Shown here one piece after another: positions 11,575 through 21,454 of a stretch of 64,000 nt of DNA. This DNA is from Akebia trifoliata (Eukaryota; Streptophyta; Magnoliopsida; Ranunculales; Lardizabalaceae). The DNA lies in NCBI GenBank assembly GCA_017979445.1, contig CM030707.1, forward strand, positions 23,132,586 through 23,196,585, written 5' to 3'. Within the stretch, counting starts at the first letter, position 1. Each line of letters begins with the position of its first letter. The position numbers were made by a program, and so were the translations under genes. Under the pieces are notes generated by a model, which did not search any database, was not told where the DNA came from, and saw nothing but the letters and a program-made list of their open reading frames with translations.

Positions 11575-12592
11575 GGGACAATATCAATGGGAATTTTCAA
11601 TCTTTTAAATGGAAAAGTTACTTTATGGGTTCTATCATGGGGATCTTTTCTTTCTAAATTCCCCTCAATTTTGGTTGATAACTAAACAATTTAGTTATTG
11701 AAGTTTGTCAAATAAATGTTCCCTCATATTAAAAAAAAGGACTCCAACTATCCAAAACACCCTTTCTCCTAATAATTAATTCTTTCTCTCACCTTACTTG
11801 AGACTTCTTAATGTCACATTATGATTTTATATCACAAACAGAAAATAGTTTGGGCACAAGGGAAACGAAGGATGTGGGTGAAATTTAAAGATCCTTGAAA
11901 AGATAAATTATCAAATCGAATTTTTTTTTTCAAAAAGAAAATAAATGTTTAATCCCTCATCGTTCTGGATCCTTCACAAAGTTGGAGCACAGGTTTAAAT
12001 TGGCAACGAAAAACTTAGGAAAAAACGTTGAAAACGAGAAAAAAAAATGAGAAAAAATATGAAAAAAAAGAAAAATAAAAGATAAAAAAGAATATTAAGA
12101 GTTATGAAAAATATATATCTAAAGAAAATTCATAAAATCAAGTTATTTGTATCAAATTCCACAGTGAAAAAACAAGAAAGTGTTTACTTTTTTTTTCCTG
12201 TGAAAAAATCAGGAATAAAATGGTGTTTTTTGTCACAAATGAAAAAGTTGCATTTTTAACAATTATAATTGTTAGAGATGCAAGACGCATTTTTTTTTCA
12301 AACAATCGTCGTTATTTGTTACTATGCTCTGGATGACATTCAATGGAGAAAGGTAAATAATGATTTAGAATACCATAGTTTTGTTGCCTTTGAATATTTA
12401 GTTATCCAAAAAAGCAATAATTACATTGCTTTGCCAATAATATAAACAATAAATTCACAATTTTATTCTTTAAAAATAACAATTTCTTCCTTTTCAAATG
12501 TATCAAAGCAATGACTTAGCTATTTTGAAACATTTGAAAGGACGAATTATTTTGCACTTTCTTGCCAAAGTTGGAGATTGTAGTGTAGAATG
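11575..12592. other. AT-rich intergenic DNA
   Basis: A- and T-rich sequence with A-rich stretches at 12,000-12,120. No gene, RNA or bounded repeat could be supported. Confidence 0.5.
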
Positions 12593-13260
12593 TGTTGAAA
12601 TTTAGAGGTTTGAATTTGAAAACCCTTTAATATTCAATGGGTTTAAACCATAGGGTACAAACTCAATTCCAATTTTATGTTATATGCTTTATGCTTTATG
12701 TTTTTTTTACTTTTGCTTTATGCTTTAGTTGATAGTATTGGTTTTGCCTTGTGTAATTTTAGTCTCACATTGATTAAGTGAAGAGTTGATTTGCAACTCT
12801 TAAATTGTTATACTTCTATTAGTTTTACAATTGATAAAAGTAGTGGACGAGCTCACATGCATACATGGGAGCCCAAGAGGAAAACCTAAGGTTCCAATTG
12901 GAATTTGGATCCATCGATTCGAAAATCTTAATACGTATGTATAGGTACGATGCGTGCGTAGGGAGGTGCAAAATCTCAAATTTATACTTCGCGTGAGTGC
13001 GCGCAAAAGCTCATTTTTTGCTTTAAAAAGTCCATTTTATTTAAAATTCTAGTCGTTTAATTCATTTGTATTGGTGGTGTCTGTTCTGAACCAGTATAAA
13101 AAGAAGAGGTTTGTGACAATTTTAAATAGTCACTTCCTCTTTTATTTAAATACTTTTATTTAGTCAATTTAACTACATAGTTTCTCTTGTTTCTTACTTA
13201 AAAAATTTTGTTGTTCTATTACCATCAGTATACTAACATTCTTCATTGTGAGATAACACA
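12593..13260 (+). mobile_element. Possible solo LTR of a Copia-type element
   Basis: It begins TGTTGAAATTTAGAGG and contains TAGTCTCACATTGATTAAG, close to the CCCACATYGGTTAA-like motif found in many plant Copia LTRs. A GCGTGCG-rich stretch follows, and a candidate ACA end lies near 13,260. No internal region, PBS or target duplication was found, so the boundaries are uncertain. Confidence 0.35.
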
Positions 13261-13756
13261 ATATCGTCGAGTTTGAAATTACGTACCAATTAAAATACCC
13301 TCTTGGAAACGTGGGTTATTGTATCCTGGAGAGTAAACACTACTATTTAAGTAAGAGTACCCTGTGGTACCGTAGCAGTGGCAAATTTTATTTTAAGACA
13401 ATGCTTTATGCATACCTCAACCATTATTTTTAGGTAACGTATTTTTATTACATTCAATTCAAAAATCAGGAACTATTTCAAACTTCTTCTCTCTCTTTCC
13501 ATAAGAAATCAATACACATTTTATAATAGAATGTGATGATACTGAAACGAGGGTCCACACTATTTTCACTAAACGTAGAACAAAAAAGCTAACTGTACAA
13601 TGTTAACATTGAAGATAAACATGAGGTGAAAAATATAAGGTGTTCCATGGCCATATTGTAGGCCAAGTCTCCTAAGAATGTAAGCCACACATACATCAAG
13701 TGTCCCATGAAATATAGGCCAAACTGCACTAAGGGCAGGTATATATATATATGAAA
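13261..13756. other. Intergenic DNA left of the CACTA element
   Basis: AT-rich sequence with a short (TA) run at 13,739-13,751. No gene is seen. Confidence 0.5.
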
Positions 13757-13880
13757 CACTACGTCATATTGGGGTTTTTGCGACGCCAAAATTGCGCTAA
13801 AAACGACTGCTAAAGGCTGTCGTTTTTTGCGACAGTTTTTAGCTGTCGTTTAACCGTCGTTTCAACGAAACTGACGTTAA
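13757..13880. repeat. Left TIR and subterminal repeats of the CACTA element
   Basis: CACTACGTCATATTG is followed by clustered, partly palindromic AAACGACTG, GCTGTCGTTTT and AACCGTCGTTT motifs. These mirror the repeats at 21455-21679. Confidence 0.85.
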
Positions 13881-13929
13881 TAAGTAAAAATTGGGGTGCC
13901 AATAGTCACTCTTAAGAAAAATTGTTTCG

Positions 13930-14381
13930 AGACCTTCGTTTACAGAAGCTCGATCTCTGTCGAACTTCTTCTCTCTTCTCTCACTCGACTGCTCTCCTCT
14001 ATATCTCTCCCGCTCGACTGCTCTCACGCTCACTCTACTGCTCTTCTCTCTCTCTACTTGTCTCTGTCTCTCCTCTCACTCTCACTCTACTGCTCTTCTC
14101 TCTCGACTTTGTTTGTCTTCGCGCTTTCTCTTGAATCCGTCGCTTTTCTCAAATTTATCTCTCTCTCTTAGTCGACTCTGTCTCGATTTCGATCTAGCAT
14201 ATCTCTCTCTCGCTCACACTCGACTCTCTCTCTCTGAGAATCGATCAGAGTCTTTTTCATTTTGGAAAGTAAATTGATCGGATTTTTTTTTTTTGAAAGA
14301 AATCGATCGGCGTTTGATCGAAAGCTTTAGGGCTTTGTTCGATCTCTTTCCCTTTGCTTGGTTTGTGATCGAATCTTCAGG
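13930..14381 (+). other. Pyrimidine-rich segment, possible captured 5' UTR exon
   Basis: It is rich in CTCTCT and CTCGACTG repeats, passes into GATCGA-rich sequence, and ends ATCTTCAG at a strong donor GTATGT (14382). This composition fits a plant 5' leader or first non-coding exon. A transcript starting here could splice to the kinase exon at 15290. Transcription is inferred, and the Leu/Ser-rich open frames through it are low-complexity. Confidence 0.4.
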
Positions 14382-15289
14382 TATGTTAAAGTTTTTGATT
14401 GAATATCAGATTTTCCATAATTAATTTAGGGTTTTAAATGTTTTCTTCCTTGTTAGAGCAAATACTGTTGTGTCTTGTTGATTTAACCTTCTTCAAGACC
14501 TTGTTTGCCTCAACATACCCAACTACTGTCACCTTCTATTGTTTCTTGTTTATGTCCACAGATTTAACTCCTAAACAAAAAACGAAAATATTGGAGAAAT
14601 TTTTTTTATGTCATATAGTTTATTCTTATAATTTTTTTTGAATGATTTGAATTGCTAGCGTATGAGGATTTACCTAGTTTTATGTGATATAGAGTTAGTT
14701 ATTGTGATTGGTTCAGGTTCATTTCCGTCGGATTTGATTTTATGCAATATTTCTTGCTCTATATGATTACGACTACCTAAGGAAATATGGTCTTCTCTAC
14801 CTAGGCTTTTCCTTGTGGAAAGGTTGGATATAGTTCAAGGAACCATTAGTTTTCATTCATGTAACTTTTACTCGGATTCATGTCCTGGTATCCTACATTG
14901 ACTTGAGATGGCAATACTAGACATTTAAGAATAAACCTACTTGTTTGGGTAGGTGACGGCCTAGTTGTTGAGAAACAGATCTTGGGTTTGTGATCTGTCT
15001 GCACCTTTTGAGTTACTGATCTCACTATAAACAGGCTTACGCATTTGCAACGCTAAACAATTTTTTTTTACCTAGGCCAATCAAATGGATTGCATTCGAT
15101 AAATATTTTCTTTCATTCACTTGCATCTAAATCATGAACTTTTTTTTAGCATTCAGGATTGTTTACATATGATGACTTGGATGTATAAGTGTGTTGCCAG
15201 TTTTCCAGTGTTTGATGATATAGGAACATCATTAAAAACTTTATTCTTTTTTCTCTAAGTAATCTTCTTTTTTGCTTCTCATTTTCAAG

Positions 15290-15362
15290 GGATATCAAAT
15301 GTGCTAATATATTGGTGGATGCAAATGGATCTGTAAAACTTGCAGATTTTGGATTGGCAAAG
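15290..15362 (+). pseudogene. MAPKKK (MEKK1-like) kinase fragment, exon a
   Basis: This is the captured exon with kinase subdomains VIb-VII, translated from the second base as DIKCANILVDANGSVK followed by LADFGLAK. It holds the catalytic-loop DIKxxN and the DFG magnesium motif. The acceptor is TTTTCAAG at 15289 and the donor GTTTCT. The exon starts within the HRD motif: the R codon is split by the junction, and the upstream exons (ATP-binding lobe) are absent, so no working kinase can be made. Closest to plant MEKK1/MAPKKK-type Ser/Thr kinases of MAP-kinase cascades. It lies in the CACTA element and the intron positions are kept. Confidence 0.85.
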
Positions 15363-15448
15363 GTTTCTTTCTTCTCAGCTTGCTATCTCTTCCATGTTTC
15401 TTATTTGTAAACTTCTTTATCTTACATTGCTGGTTTGCACCTTCTCAG

Positions 15449-15508
15449 GCAACCAAACTAAACGATGTGAAATCTTGCAAAGGCACTGCATTCTGGATGG
15501 CCCCTGAG
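15449..15508 (+). pseudogene. MAPKKK kinase fragment, exon b (activation segment)
   Basis: Twenty codons in frame with exon a encode the activation loop from ATKLNDVKSCKGTAFW to the APE motif (MAPE). The acceptor is CCTTCTCAG and the donor GTTTGC. KGTAFWMAPE is typical of MEKK-type kinases. Coding sense is kept in this exon although the gene around it is incomplete. Confidence 0.85.
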
Positions 15509-15699
15509 GTTTGCATTGTCTTTATGATAGTGTTACATTATGCATCAAGTGCTGGCAATTGTGTCAGGTCAATCGAACATATATCTGTATCTCAAAGCAT
15601 GGTGTTAAATATCAGCCAATAAAGATACCTCATTGTAATGGAATCTGTCCAGATGAGGATGATATAGCTGTCTCTCTAATTATCAAATCTGTTCCTCAA

Positions 15700-15810
15700 G
15701 TTATTAATCAGAAGAGCCATGGCTATGGGCTTGCAGCAGATATATGGAGCCTTGGTTGCACTATCTTAGAGATGTTAACTCGTCGACTTCCTTACACTCC
15801 TTTGGAATGT
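15700..15810 (+). pseudogene. MAPKKK kinase fragment, exon c, with a damaged splice acceptor
   Basis: Thirty-seven codons from VINQKSHGYG through ADIWSLGCTILEML to PYTPLEC cover subdomains VIII-IX, including the invariant Asp of DIWSLG. The donor GTACGC follows at 15811. The frame requires the exon to begin at 15700, but the two bases before it are AA, not AG. The nearest AG (15699-15700) is one base too far in and would shift the frame. This fits a G-to-A change at the acceptor and shows decay after capture. Confidence 0.8.
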
Positions 15811-16144
15811 GTACGCAATTGGTCTTTTCTAAGTTTATTTTTTTTAACTTGCTTTATCTCTGCCCTTGCACTATTTGGCAATCTGATGATTCAGAACTTC
15901 AAGTGTCAAGAGTGCCAAATTCTTCAAGTGCCACATATCTGATAATATTTAGGCAAATATTTCACCCTTTCAATCTTCCATACAAATTTTGCATGCACCC
16001 ACTTTGGATATTGTTTCCAACCTCTTTTTATTTTTATTTTTTATTTTTTGTAGGTTTAAATGTGAAGGGGTTTTTATCCCAAGTATGTGGTATTGGTTTC
16101 AAGCTTTAGTAGTTTTTTCTCTTAAGATTTCTCTTGTATGACAG

Positions 16145-16363
16145 ATGCCATCATTATTTAGGATTGGCAGGGGTATCCCACCACCAGTCCCTAATACCCT
16201 TTCAAGTGATGCACGGGACTTCATCCACCAATGCTTACAAGTTAACCCAAACGATCGGCCCTCTGCTTCTAAGCTCTTGGACCATCCATTTGTCAAGAGG
16301 CATCTTCCAATTTCCTCGGTATCTGGTTCCCCCCCTTTGCATAGTGATGGGAGACAATCTTAG
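16145..16363 (+). pseudogene. MAPKKK kinase fragment, terminal exon d
   Basis: It begins after TGTATGACAG with MPSLFRIGRGIPPPVP and runs through DARDFIHQCLQVNPNDRP (subdomain XI, with its conserved Arg) and LLDHPFVKR to a stop at 16361-16363. This is the normal C-terminal end of MEKK1-type kinases, so the fragment covers the catalytic loop to the native stop. The 3' sequence to about 18,800 may be the same gene's 3' UTR and introns, including a possible exon near 17,325. Confidence 0.85.
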
Positions 16364-19080
16364 ATTCACCTTGCATCAAAATTTGATGTTCGAAGATAAT
16401 TAAGGTAAAGATCATTTTAGATATCAAGTGTTCTATTCAAAATGGAGATTAACTTGACCCAAACATACAATTCATTTTTGATGGTCTGAATAAAATTCAT
16501 TTTTGTTTTTCTTAGAACCTAAATACTATAATCTAAAAAGTAAAAAAAATCCTACAATTTTAATTCATACAATTCACTAAAGTGGGCCAATTGTTTTTTG
16601 TGTTCTAGTCACACAATTTTAATAGAAATTCATACTTCATATTGAAGTGTTCTATTCACACAATCTTAGGATTTAATAACATTGAAGTGTTCAATTCGTT
16701 TTTGTTTTTCTTGACCCTAAATAATACAAAATAAAAAAATTAGTGTATTCTGTTTTTTTGGATAACCTAACAGTCTAACACACAGGTGTAAGGACAATAC
16801 ATGCATGTCCATCCATGCAAACTCAAAAGTTTATAATTTAGATTGTTGATGAGAAATCAAAGCTTGTTTAATTTGAGACTGAAGTGATGCCGTTGATGGC
16901 AAGGGTTATGCTAATAGTTCTTTCCCCCCTTCCTATTTAGACTGCTTACATGTTGATACATGATTTTGATTTTCTCGAGAATACATCTTTTGTTCATATA
17001 TTGTCCTTATAGAGGCTGCAAGGTATATTGTTTTGTTAATATTTGAGTATTTATTCAAAACCTTGTCATTATATGATTGATTCAGGAGTAATTTAATTAG
17101 GCTTGGTTCACATTTGTTTAACTTATAGAGAAAAAACTTTGTGGATCGTATGCTTCGTTTATTTGAATTCCAATTTGATCTGAATCATACACCTTGTGAC
17201 TTTAAAATCCGATTTGATTCTGACAACATTGGTTCGTGTAACTTTCTTAAACATATTTTCAGTAATCTAAATTTAAATCTCTCATCTGTATATACATTCT
17301 TTTTATTTCTGCAGGATTGCCAGTGGAATGATTTGTTGGGAGCTTGGGGCTCATTTTCCACTTTTTGGGCTTGGTTCAGATGGCATTCTTATACCCTCTG
17401 TTCCACCCCAATTGGTGGAGAATATAGCTAAATTTAAATAATTTTCATGCAGCTTTCCTATGTATAGACCCAGGCATGAATCCAAAGCCCTAAAGGTGTT
17501 AAGCATGCACTTTATCTCCACATTGGTGTTGTGTTTACCTGTAGCATTTAATGTTTCTTTATTTCACCTTTTTGTTCTGGTTTATTTATATCTTGTTAGT
17601 GGTTGTATGGTGTGTGAGATTGTTAAGTATCTTTCTTTATTTTTGCAGGCAACACAAGAAATAGAGAAATGATTGTAAATTGAAAATGGATAGCGTGTAG
17701 CTTAGCAAAAAAAAAAAAAAAGGGAAAAAAAAAGAAAAAATAAAAGAAAAAGAAGGAAATAAAGAAGAATTTGAAGAAAATTCTTGACGAGTTACATATC
17801 GTGTGGAGAAAAGGGGAAGATTACTGTAGTAATTCAATGGAAGCCAGCACTAGACAATTGGGGGCCTAACTCTCTCAACAAAATGGTGAGTAGATGAGAT
17901 TCTCAACTAGTCGGACATGATTGGGAGTTCAACTTTTATATGAATGTCCGTGTCATAAGTTTGACACTTGCATCCCTTAATGCCATGGCAAACACTCTTT
18001 TGTGCCCAACTTACTAGTGGATATTGGACTTACCCTTTGGTGACCCTAGACAGCAAACAATGGCCTGAATGGTGATTTCTAGCCCTTGAATTTTATCATT
18101 CTCGTAGGTGGTCTTCAGTCATTTGATTTGACCATGCGTTTTGGGTATTCGAATCAACATCTTGAAATCACCAATCGGACTGATTTTGTGTAGGCCCACT
18201 GAGAGCTGAGGCATTTATCCATGGTACCGGTTGGCCTGAATGTGCCACATGGCATTTATCCATGGTGCAGGTTCTTATTGTAGGAACGTTGTTTATTTTC
18301 ATCTTGTAACTTGTATTGATTGTTATAGTTTTTAAAAATTCTTGTGGGGCAAGTGCCCTCACTGTAAAGCTGCCCCTGCCATAAGGTGATCGTCAAGTAC
18401 ATGATTCATAGAGCTGAAATGTTTTGTTTCAGAAACTTTAGGTTTGGTGTCAACTATCAAATGGTGCATGGGTGTCAGGAAAGATACAATCAACTTCCGG
18501 GAGAATGCTTTTGTTTTGATTTACACTGTATTTTCTGACCTAAGATTTATCTTGCTTGGTTCAATATTGTTAGTAGTTTGCAGTCGTTGATGTTAGAATA
18601 TATCTGTACTTTGGTTCCTTATTTAGTTTGACACATTTTTAGTAGTATTTATTTATGTGCTTGTCTTGAGTCTCAAGTTAAATTTTATACGGATTATGTG
18701 GAAATGCTAGTCCCACAGACATTCCTTTTCATTTGGGACAATCTTACATTCTTATGTGTAATATTTATGGCAGGCTAGGGCTCCTCTGGGTGTTCTAAAT
18801 GTTGGTCGAAAGTCCCCTTTCATTACAACAAGCAATTGTATTGCTTATTTTTATTACTATTTCTTTCACTATCCTTAGCGTTCTTAACCCATGATAAGTG
18901 ATGATGGCAATTACATTATTCTTATGTAATATTTATCCTTCTTTTTATTGACTAAATCCAAATCTGGTTGCATATTTGGTTATAGTTTCCCATTGAAAGT
19001 AAAAAGTGGAGATGGTGGCAATGATTAAGGCCAAGCTGTTGAAATTACAAGTTAGGAAGAGACTCAAGGACAGAAACTGG
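16364..19080. other. CACTA interior without firm coding content
   Basis: Sequence between the kinase stop and the NLR fragment. It shows intron/UTR-like T-rich composition, the possible exon near 17,315-17,440 and an A-rich run near 17,706-17,760. No transposase domain was found on either strand. Confidence 0.5.
17315..17440 (+). other. Possible captured exon of unknown origin
   Basis: The acceptor TTATTTCTGCAG is followed by a frame reading IASGMICWELGAHFPLFGLG and then IPSVPPQLVENIAKFK before a stop near 17,440. It is protein-like but not recognised. It may instead be spliced 3' UTR of the kinase gene. Another acceptor-like TTTTTGCAG lies at 17,641-17,649. Confidence 0.3.
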
Positions 19081-19082
19081 GT

Positions 19083-19830
19083 CTCCAATAGATTAGAATA
19101 GCTTAAAACTAATCGAGTGAGGTTTTTCATGGAGCTGAAGCAATCAGGCATTTCCTGTAAGCACCCTACTAGACAAAGCTTTTGAAGGAGAGGCGGAGGC
19201 GAGAATGGTTCAAAAGAAGGTAGCAACTCTTCTTGGCTGAAACAATAGTTGTTCGAAGCTGATGCTGATAGAGATAAGGAGAGAAGTCCAGTCATCTTCA
19301 TTATAGAAGCATATAACTCACTTGCATCTTCTTCCGTTAACTGAAGAATTCAAAGCTCTCTGATTTGGGTAAAGTTACTTAACTCACTGGCAATGCCATC
19401 ACCGACGTATAAACCACTCAAGGTCTGGAGGTTTGTCAATTGCCCTATCCCTATAAGGGCTAAGGTTCATTCCTCCCCATAATTGTATCTGTTTATTTTA
19501 AGGTGCCTTAATTGTAATAGATTCCGAATTCCACTTGGTACTTTTTTGAGCGAATAACAATCTATATCCAAATTTTGGAGGTTTCGAAGATTGCCTATAC
19601 TCTCTGGAAGCTTCTCTAACTTAAGAAACCACAATTTTAGATATCTTAGGTTAATCAGATTCCCACTTCTTCTATTACGATGCTCTTACTTCCTTCATAA
19701 CAGAGTACTAACACCTGCAACAATTTCCATATGGCTGTTGTGTCATACAGGTTAGAAGTGATTTGCCTATCTTCGATTCTCATTTCTTTGTATATAGATT
19801 AACCTACCTTTGATGCTGAAATAGTATTAA
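19083..19830 (-). pseudogene. NLR disease-resistance (RPM1-like) LRR fragment
   Basis: Read on the minus strand from about 19,830 down, it runs from WKLLQVLVL through NLINLRYLKLWFLKLEKLPE, SIGNLRNLQNLDI and IGQLTNLQTLSGLYVGD to PPPLLQKLCLVGCLQEMPD and SSMKNLTRLVLSYSNL. This is the LRR architecture of CC-type plant NLR immune receptors: repeated LxxLxxLxL with xLPxxIGxLxNLQxL steps. There are one frameshift near 19,665 and two in-frame TGA codons (near 19,480 and 19,345). The NB-ARC domain is absent. It is antisense to the kinase and Pumilio fragments and ends just before the Pumilio acceptor. Confidence 0.8.
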
Positions 19831-19843
19831 TTTAATGTCACAG

Positions 19844-19954
19844 AGAGTACTGGAGCATTGCCATGACCAAAACACCCAGCGTATCATGATGGATGAGATA
19901 TTGCAATCTGTTTGCCTGTTGGCACAAGACCAGTATGGGAATTATGTTGTTCAG
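19844..19954 (+). pseudogene. Pumilio (PUF) RNA-binding repeat fragment, exon a
   Basis: This is a captured 37-codon exon, phase 0 at both ends, with acceptor TTTAATGTCACAG and donor GTTTGT. It encodes RVLEHC...[10 protein letters not shown] then [12 protein letters not shown], a PUF repeat whose RNA-contact five-residue motif is QYGNYV-type. The PUF family binds mRNA 3' UTRs and represses translation. It is closest to the APUM1/2-type plant proteins by sequence memory. Only a fraction of the eight repeats is present, so sequence-specific binding is unlikely. Confidence 0.85.
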
Positions 19955-20331
19955 GTTTGTTATGTTTTCAGAAGCTTTTTAAGTTGAGAATAACATCTGT
20001 GGGAATTAAAGTCTTGTTTTTTCCTGCCCAAGACATCGCCTCAAGAGAATATTTTAAACTTTGTACGTGATAATAAATGCAACACGCATGACTGCAGCGA
20101 CTATTGGAACATAAACCTGAGTCACACTATGAAATTAGATGGAAAACAGTGGTATAACAAAAATTAAGACAAAAGCAAAGATATCATAATACCAATTAGT
20201 CTATTGGGTGCTTCAATCACGTTTTCAGACTAGAAGAAACACATGCACATACAGTTGATCTGTATGCTCCCCAACCTTCTAGAATGCAGCAGTTCTGCTC
20301 ACAATATCACTGATCTCATTCATTCTCCCCT

Positions 20332-20375
<44 letters not shown>

Positions 20376-20378
<3 letters not shown>

Positions 20379-20460
20379 GGATGGGTAAGCTGGACTTGAA
20401 CCCACGACCTCAAAGTTGCTTTGCAATGTGGCAAACCAACTGAGCTATGGGTCTAAGCCC
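20376..20460 (-). mobile_element. tRNA-like SINE remnant with (TA)n tail, in the Pumilio intron
   Basis: On the minus strand it has an A box TAGCTCAGTTGG (20436-20447) and a B box GGGTTCAAGTCC (20392-20403), with tRNA-like spacing, followed by CATCCCAAA and a (TA)n tract (20335-20375). It does not end in a usable tRNA 3' end, so a SINE or tRNA pseudogene is more likely than a gene. A clear target duplication was not found. Confidence 0.6.
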
Positions 20461-20569
20461 TTCCCCACACCATCTATACTTGTAAACTGTTGACTTTGCA
20501 GCTTCGTGTGCTTAAAATAATATAGTTCACATGTTCTTTCAATTGATTTATTGCTTGTATTGGTAACAG

Positions 20570-20764
20570 CATGTAATAGAGCATGACAAGCCACACGAAC
20601 GCTCTTCCATAACCAAGAAATTAACTGGGCAGATAGTTCAAATGAGCCAGCAGAAGTTTGCTTCTAATGTTGTGGAGAAGTGCTTAGCTTTTGGTGGTCC
20701 TGTAGAATGTCAGATCTTGGTGAATGAGATGCTTGGCTTCACTGATGAAAATGAGCCTCTACAG
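20570..20764 (+). pseudogene. Pumilio (PUF) fragment, exon b
   Basis: Sixty-five codons in phase with exon a: [37 protein letters not shown] and the C-terminal [15 protein letters not shown]. The SNVVE contact motif of the next PUF repeat is intact. The acceptor is TTGGTAACAG and the donor GTTTGC. The intron to exon a (615 bp) carries a (TA)n run and a tRNA-like SINE remnant. If the donor is not used, the frame stays open through the intron into the acidic tail ending at 21097. Confidence 0.85.
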
Positions 20765-20869
20765 GTTTGCCAATTCTGCAAGATTTATATCAGTAGATGT
20801 GGTTGGAAAGCATATCCTAGAATGGATCATCGGAAGAATAAAAGACTACAAGCATTGCAACTTTCTCAG

Positions 20870-21097
20870 AATGGATCATCGGAGGAGATAGAGATGGCCG
20901 TGGACATAACTGCTTTGGCTGATACCAATGAGGACCCGAGTATGGAGATTGAGGATGGAAGAGATGATGAGGAGATGGAGGTGGAGGATGGTGATGCAGG
21001 AGGGGACAGGTCTGATTTCAAGGAAAAGATCTTGGGTGTGTTGAAGCAAGGAGACTTTGAGGAGAAGAGATCTTCTAAGCACACTCAAGTGGATTAA
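20870..21097 (+). CDS. Acidic C-terminal exon, possible tail of a chimeric Pumilio ORF
   Basis: It begins after the acceptor ACTTTCTCAG and reads [13 protein letters not shown], then very acidic stretches ([17 protein letters not shown]) and [20 protein letters not shown] to a stop at 21095-21097. The origin is not recognised; it looks like a captured last exon of a fourth gene. It is in the same frame as Pumilio exon b, and the space between them has no stop, so an unspliced or spliced fusion is possible. The open frame from 20642 to 21097 is continuous (151 codons). Translation is unproven. Confidence 0.5.
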   Translation, partial: NGSSEEIEMAVDITALADTNEDPSMEIEDGRDDEEMEVEDGDAGGDRSDFKEKILGVLKQGDFEEKRSSKHTQVD

Positions 21098-21299
21098 TGG
21101 AGAATAACATCTGTGGTGTTAACCGTGTGTGTCAGTCACAAAGCTCGACCCAATGGAAGCAAGAGAACAAGAAGTGGTGATATATGTTCTACTAATGATG
21201 CTACTTTGGTAAGTTTTATCCGTGATCTAAAATATTGCTTCCACATTTTTTGTCAAATCCCATCCGTATGGGCATCTCTTTCTTTCTTCAAAAGTTTAG

Positions 21300-21401
21300 A
21301 TATCGGTTTGTAACCGATGTCTAAAGTCTCAGACTTAGGACATCAGTCTTATAGACATCGGATTTCAATCGATGTCTAATGTATATTTTTTTTTGGTAGT
21401 G
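21300..21401 (-). mobile_element. Terminus of a second CACTA family inside the first
   Basis: Read on the minus strand from 21401 it starts CACTACCAAAAAAAATATAC and continues with AGACATCG/CGATGTCT subterminal repeats (GACATCGGTTT and its inverse). The motif is quite different from the AAACGACTG repeats of the outer element. No matching left end was found in the window, so it is a truncated end. Confidence 0.65.
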
Positions 21402-21408
21402 CTTTTAG

Positions 21409-21437
21409 ATTTGGAACGGTTTTAAGCCGTTCCAAAT
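21409..21437. repeat. Perfect 11-bp palindrome in the CACTA right end
   Basis: ATTTGGAACGG and CCGTTCCAAAT are separated by a 7-base loop. It sits between the second CACTA terminus and the outer subterminal repeats and matches neither motif set. Confidence 0.8.
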
Positions 21438-21454
21438 TATATGTTATGACGAGC

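Noticed and set aside
13896..14171. Leu/Ser-rich frames at the left of the CACTA element
   Set aside because: Translation of a CTCTCT-rich leader-like stretch in two frames; no protein family.
14945..15010. A possible further tRNA-like SINE (GGCCTAGTTG and GGGTTTGTGATC)
   Set aside because: B box is poor, no tail or target duplication.
15290..16363. A working MAP kinase kinase kinase gene
   Set aside because: The ATP-binding lobe is absent, the acceptor of exon c is broken, and the whole segment lies inside a transposon.
20376..20460. A functional tRNA gene on the minus strand
   Set aside because: The boxes fit, but the acceptor-stem ends do not pair convincingly and a (TA)n tract follows; SINE or pseudogene is likelier.
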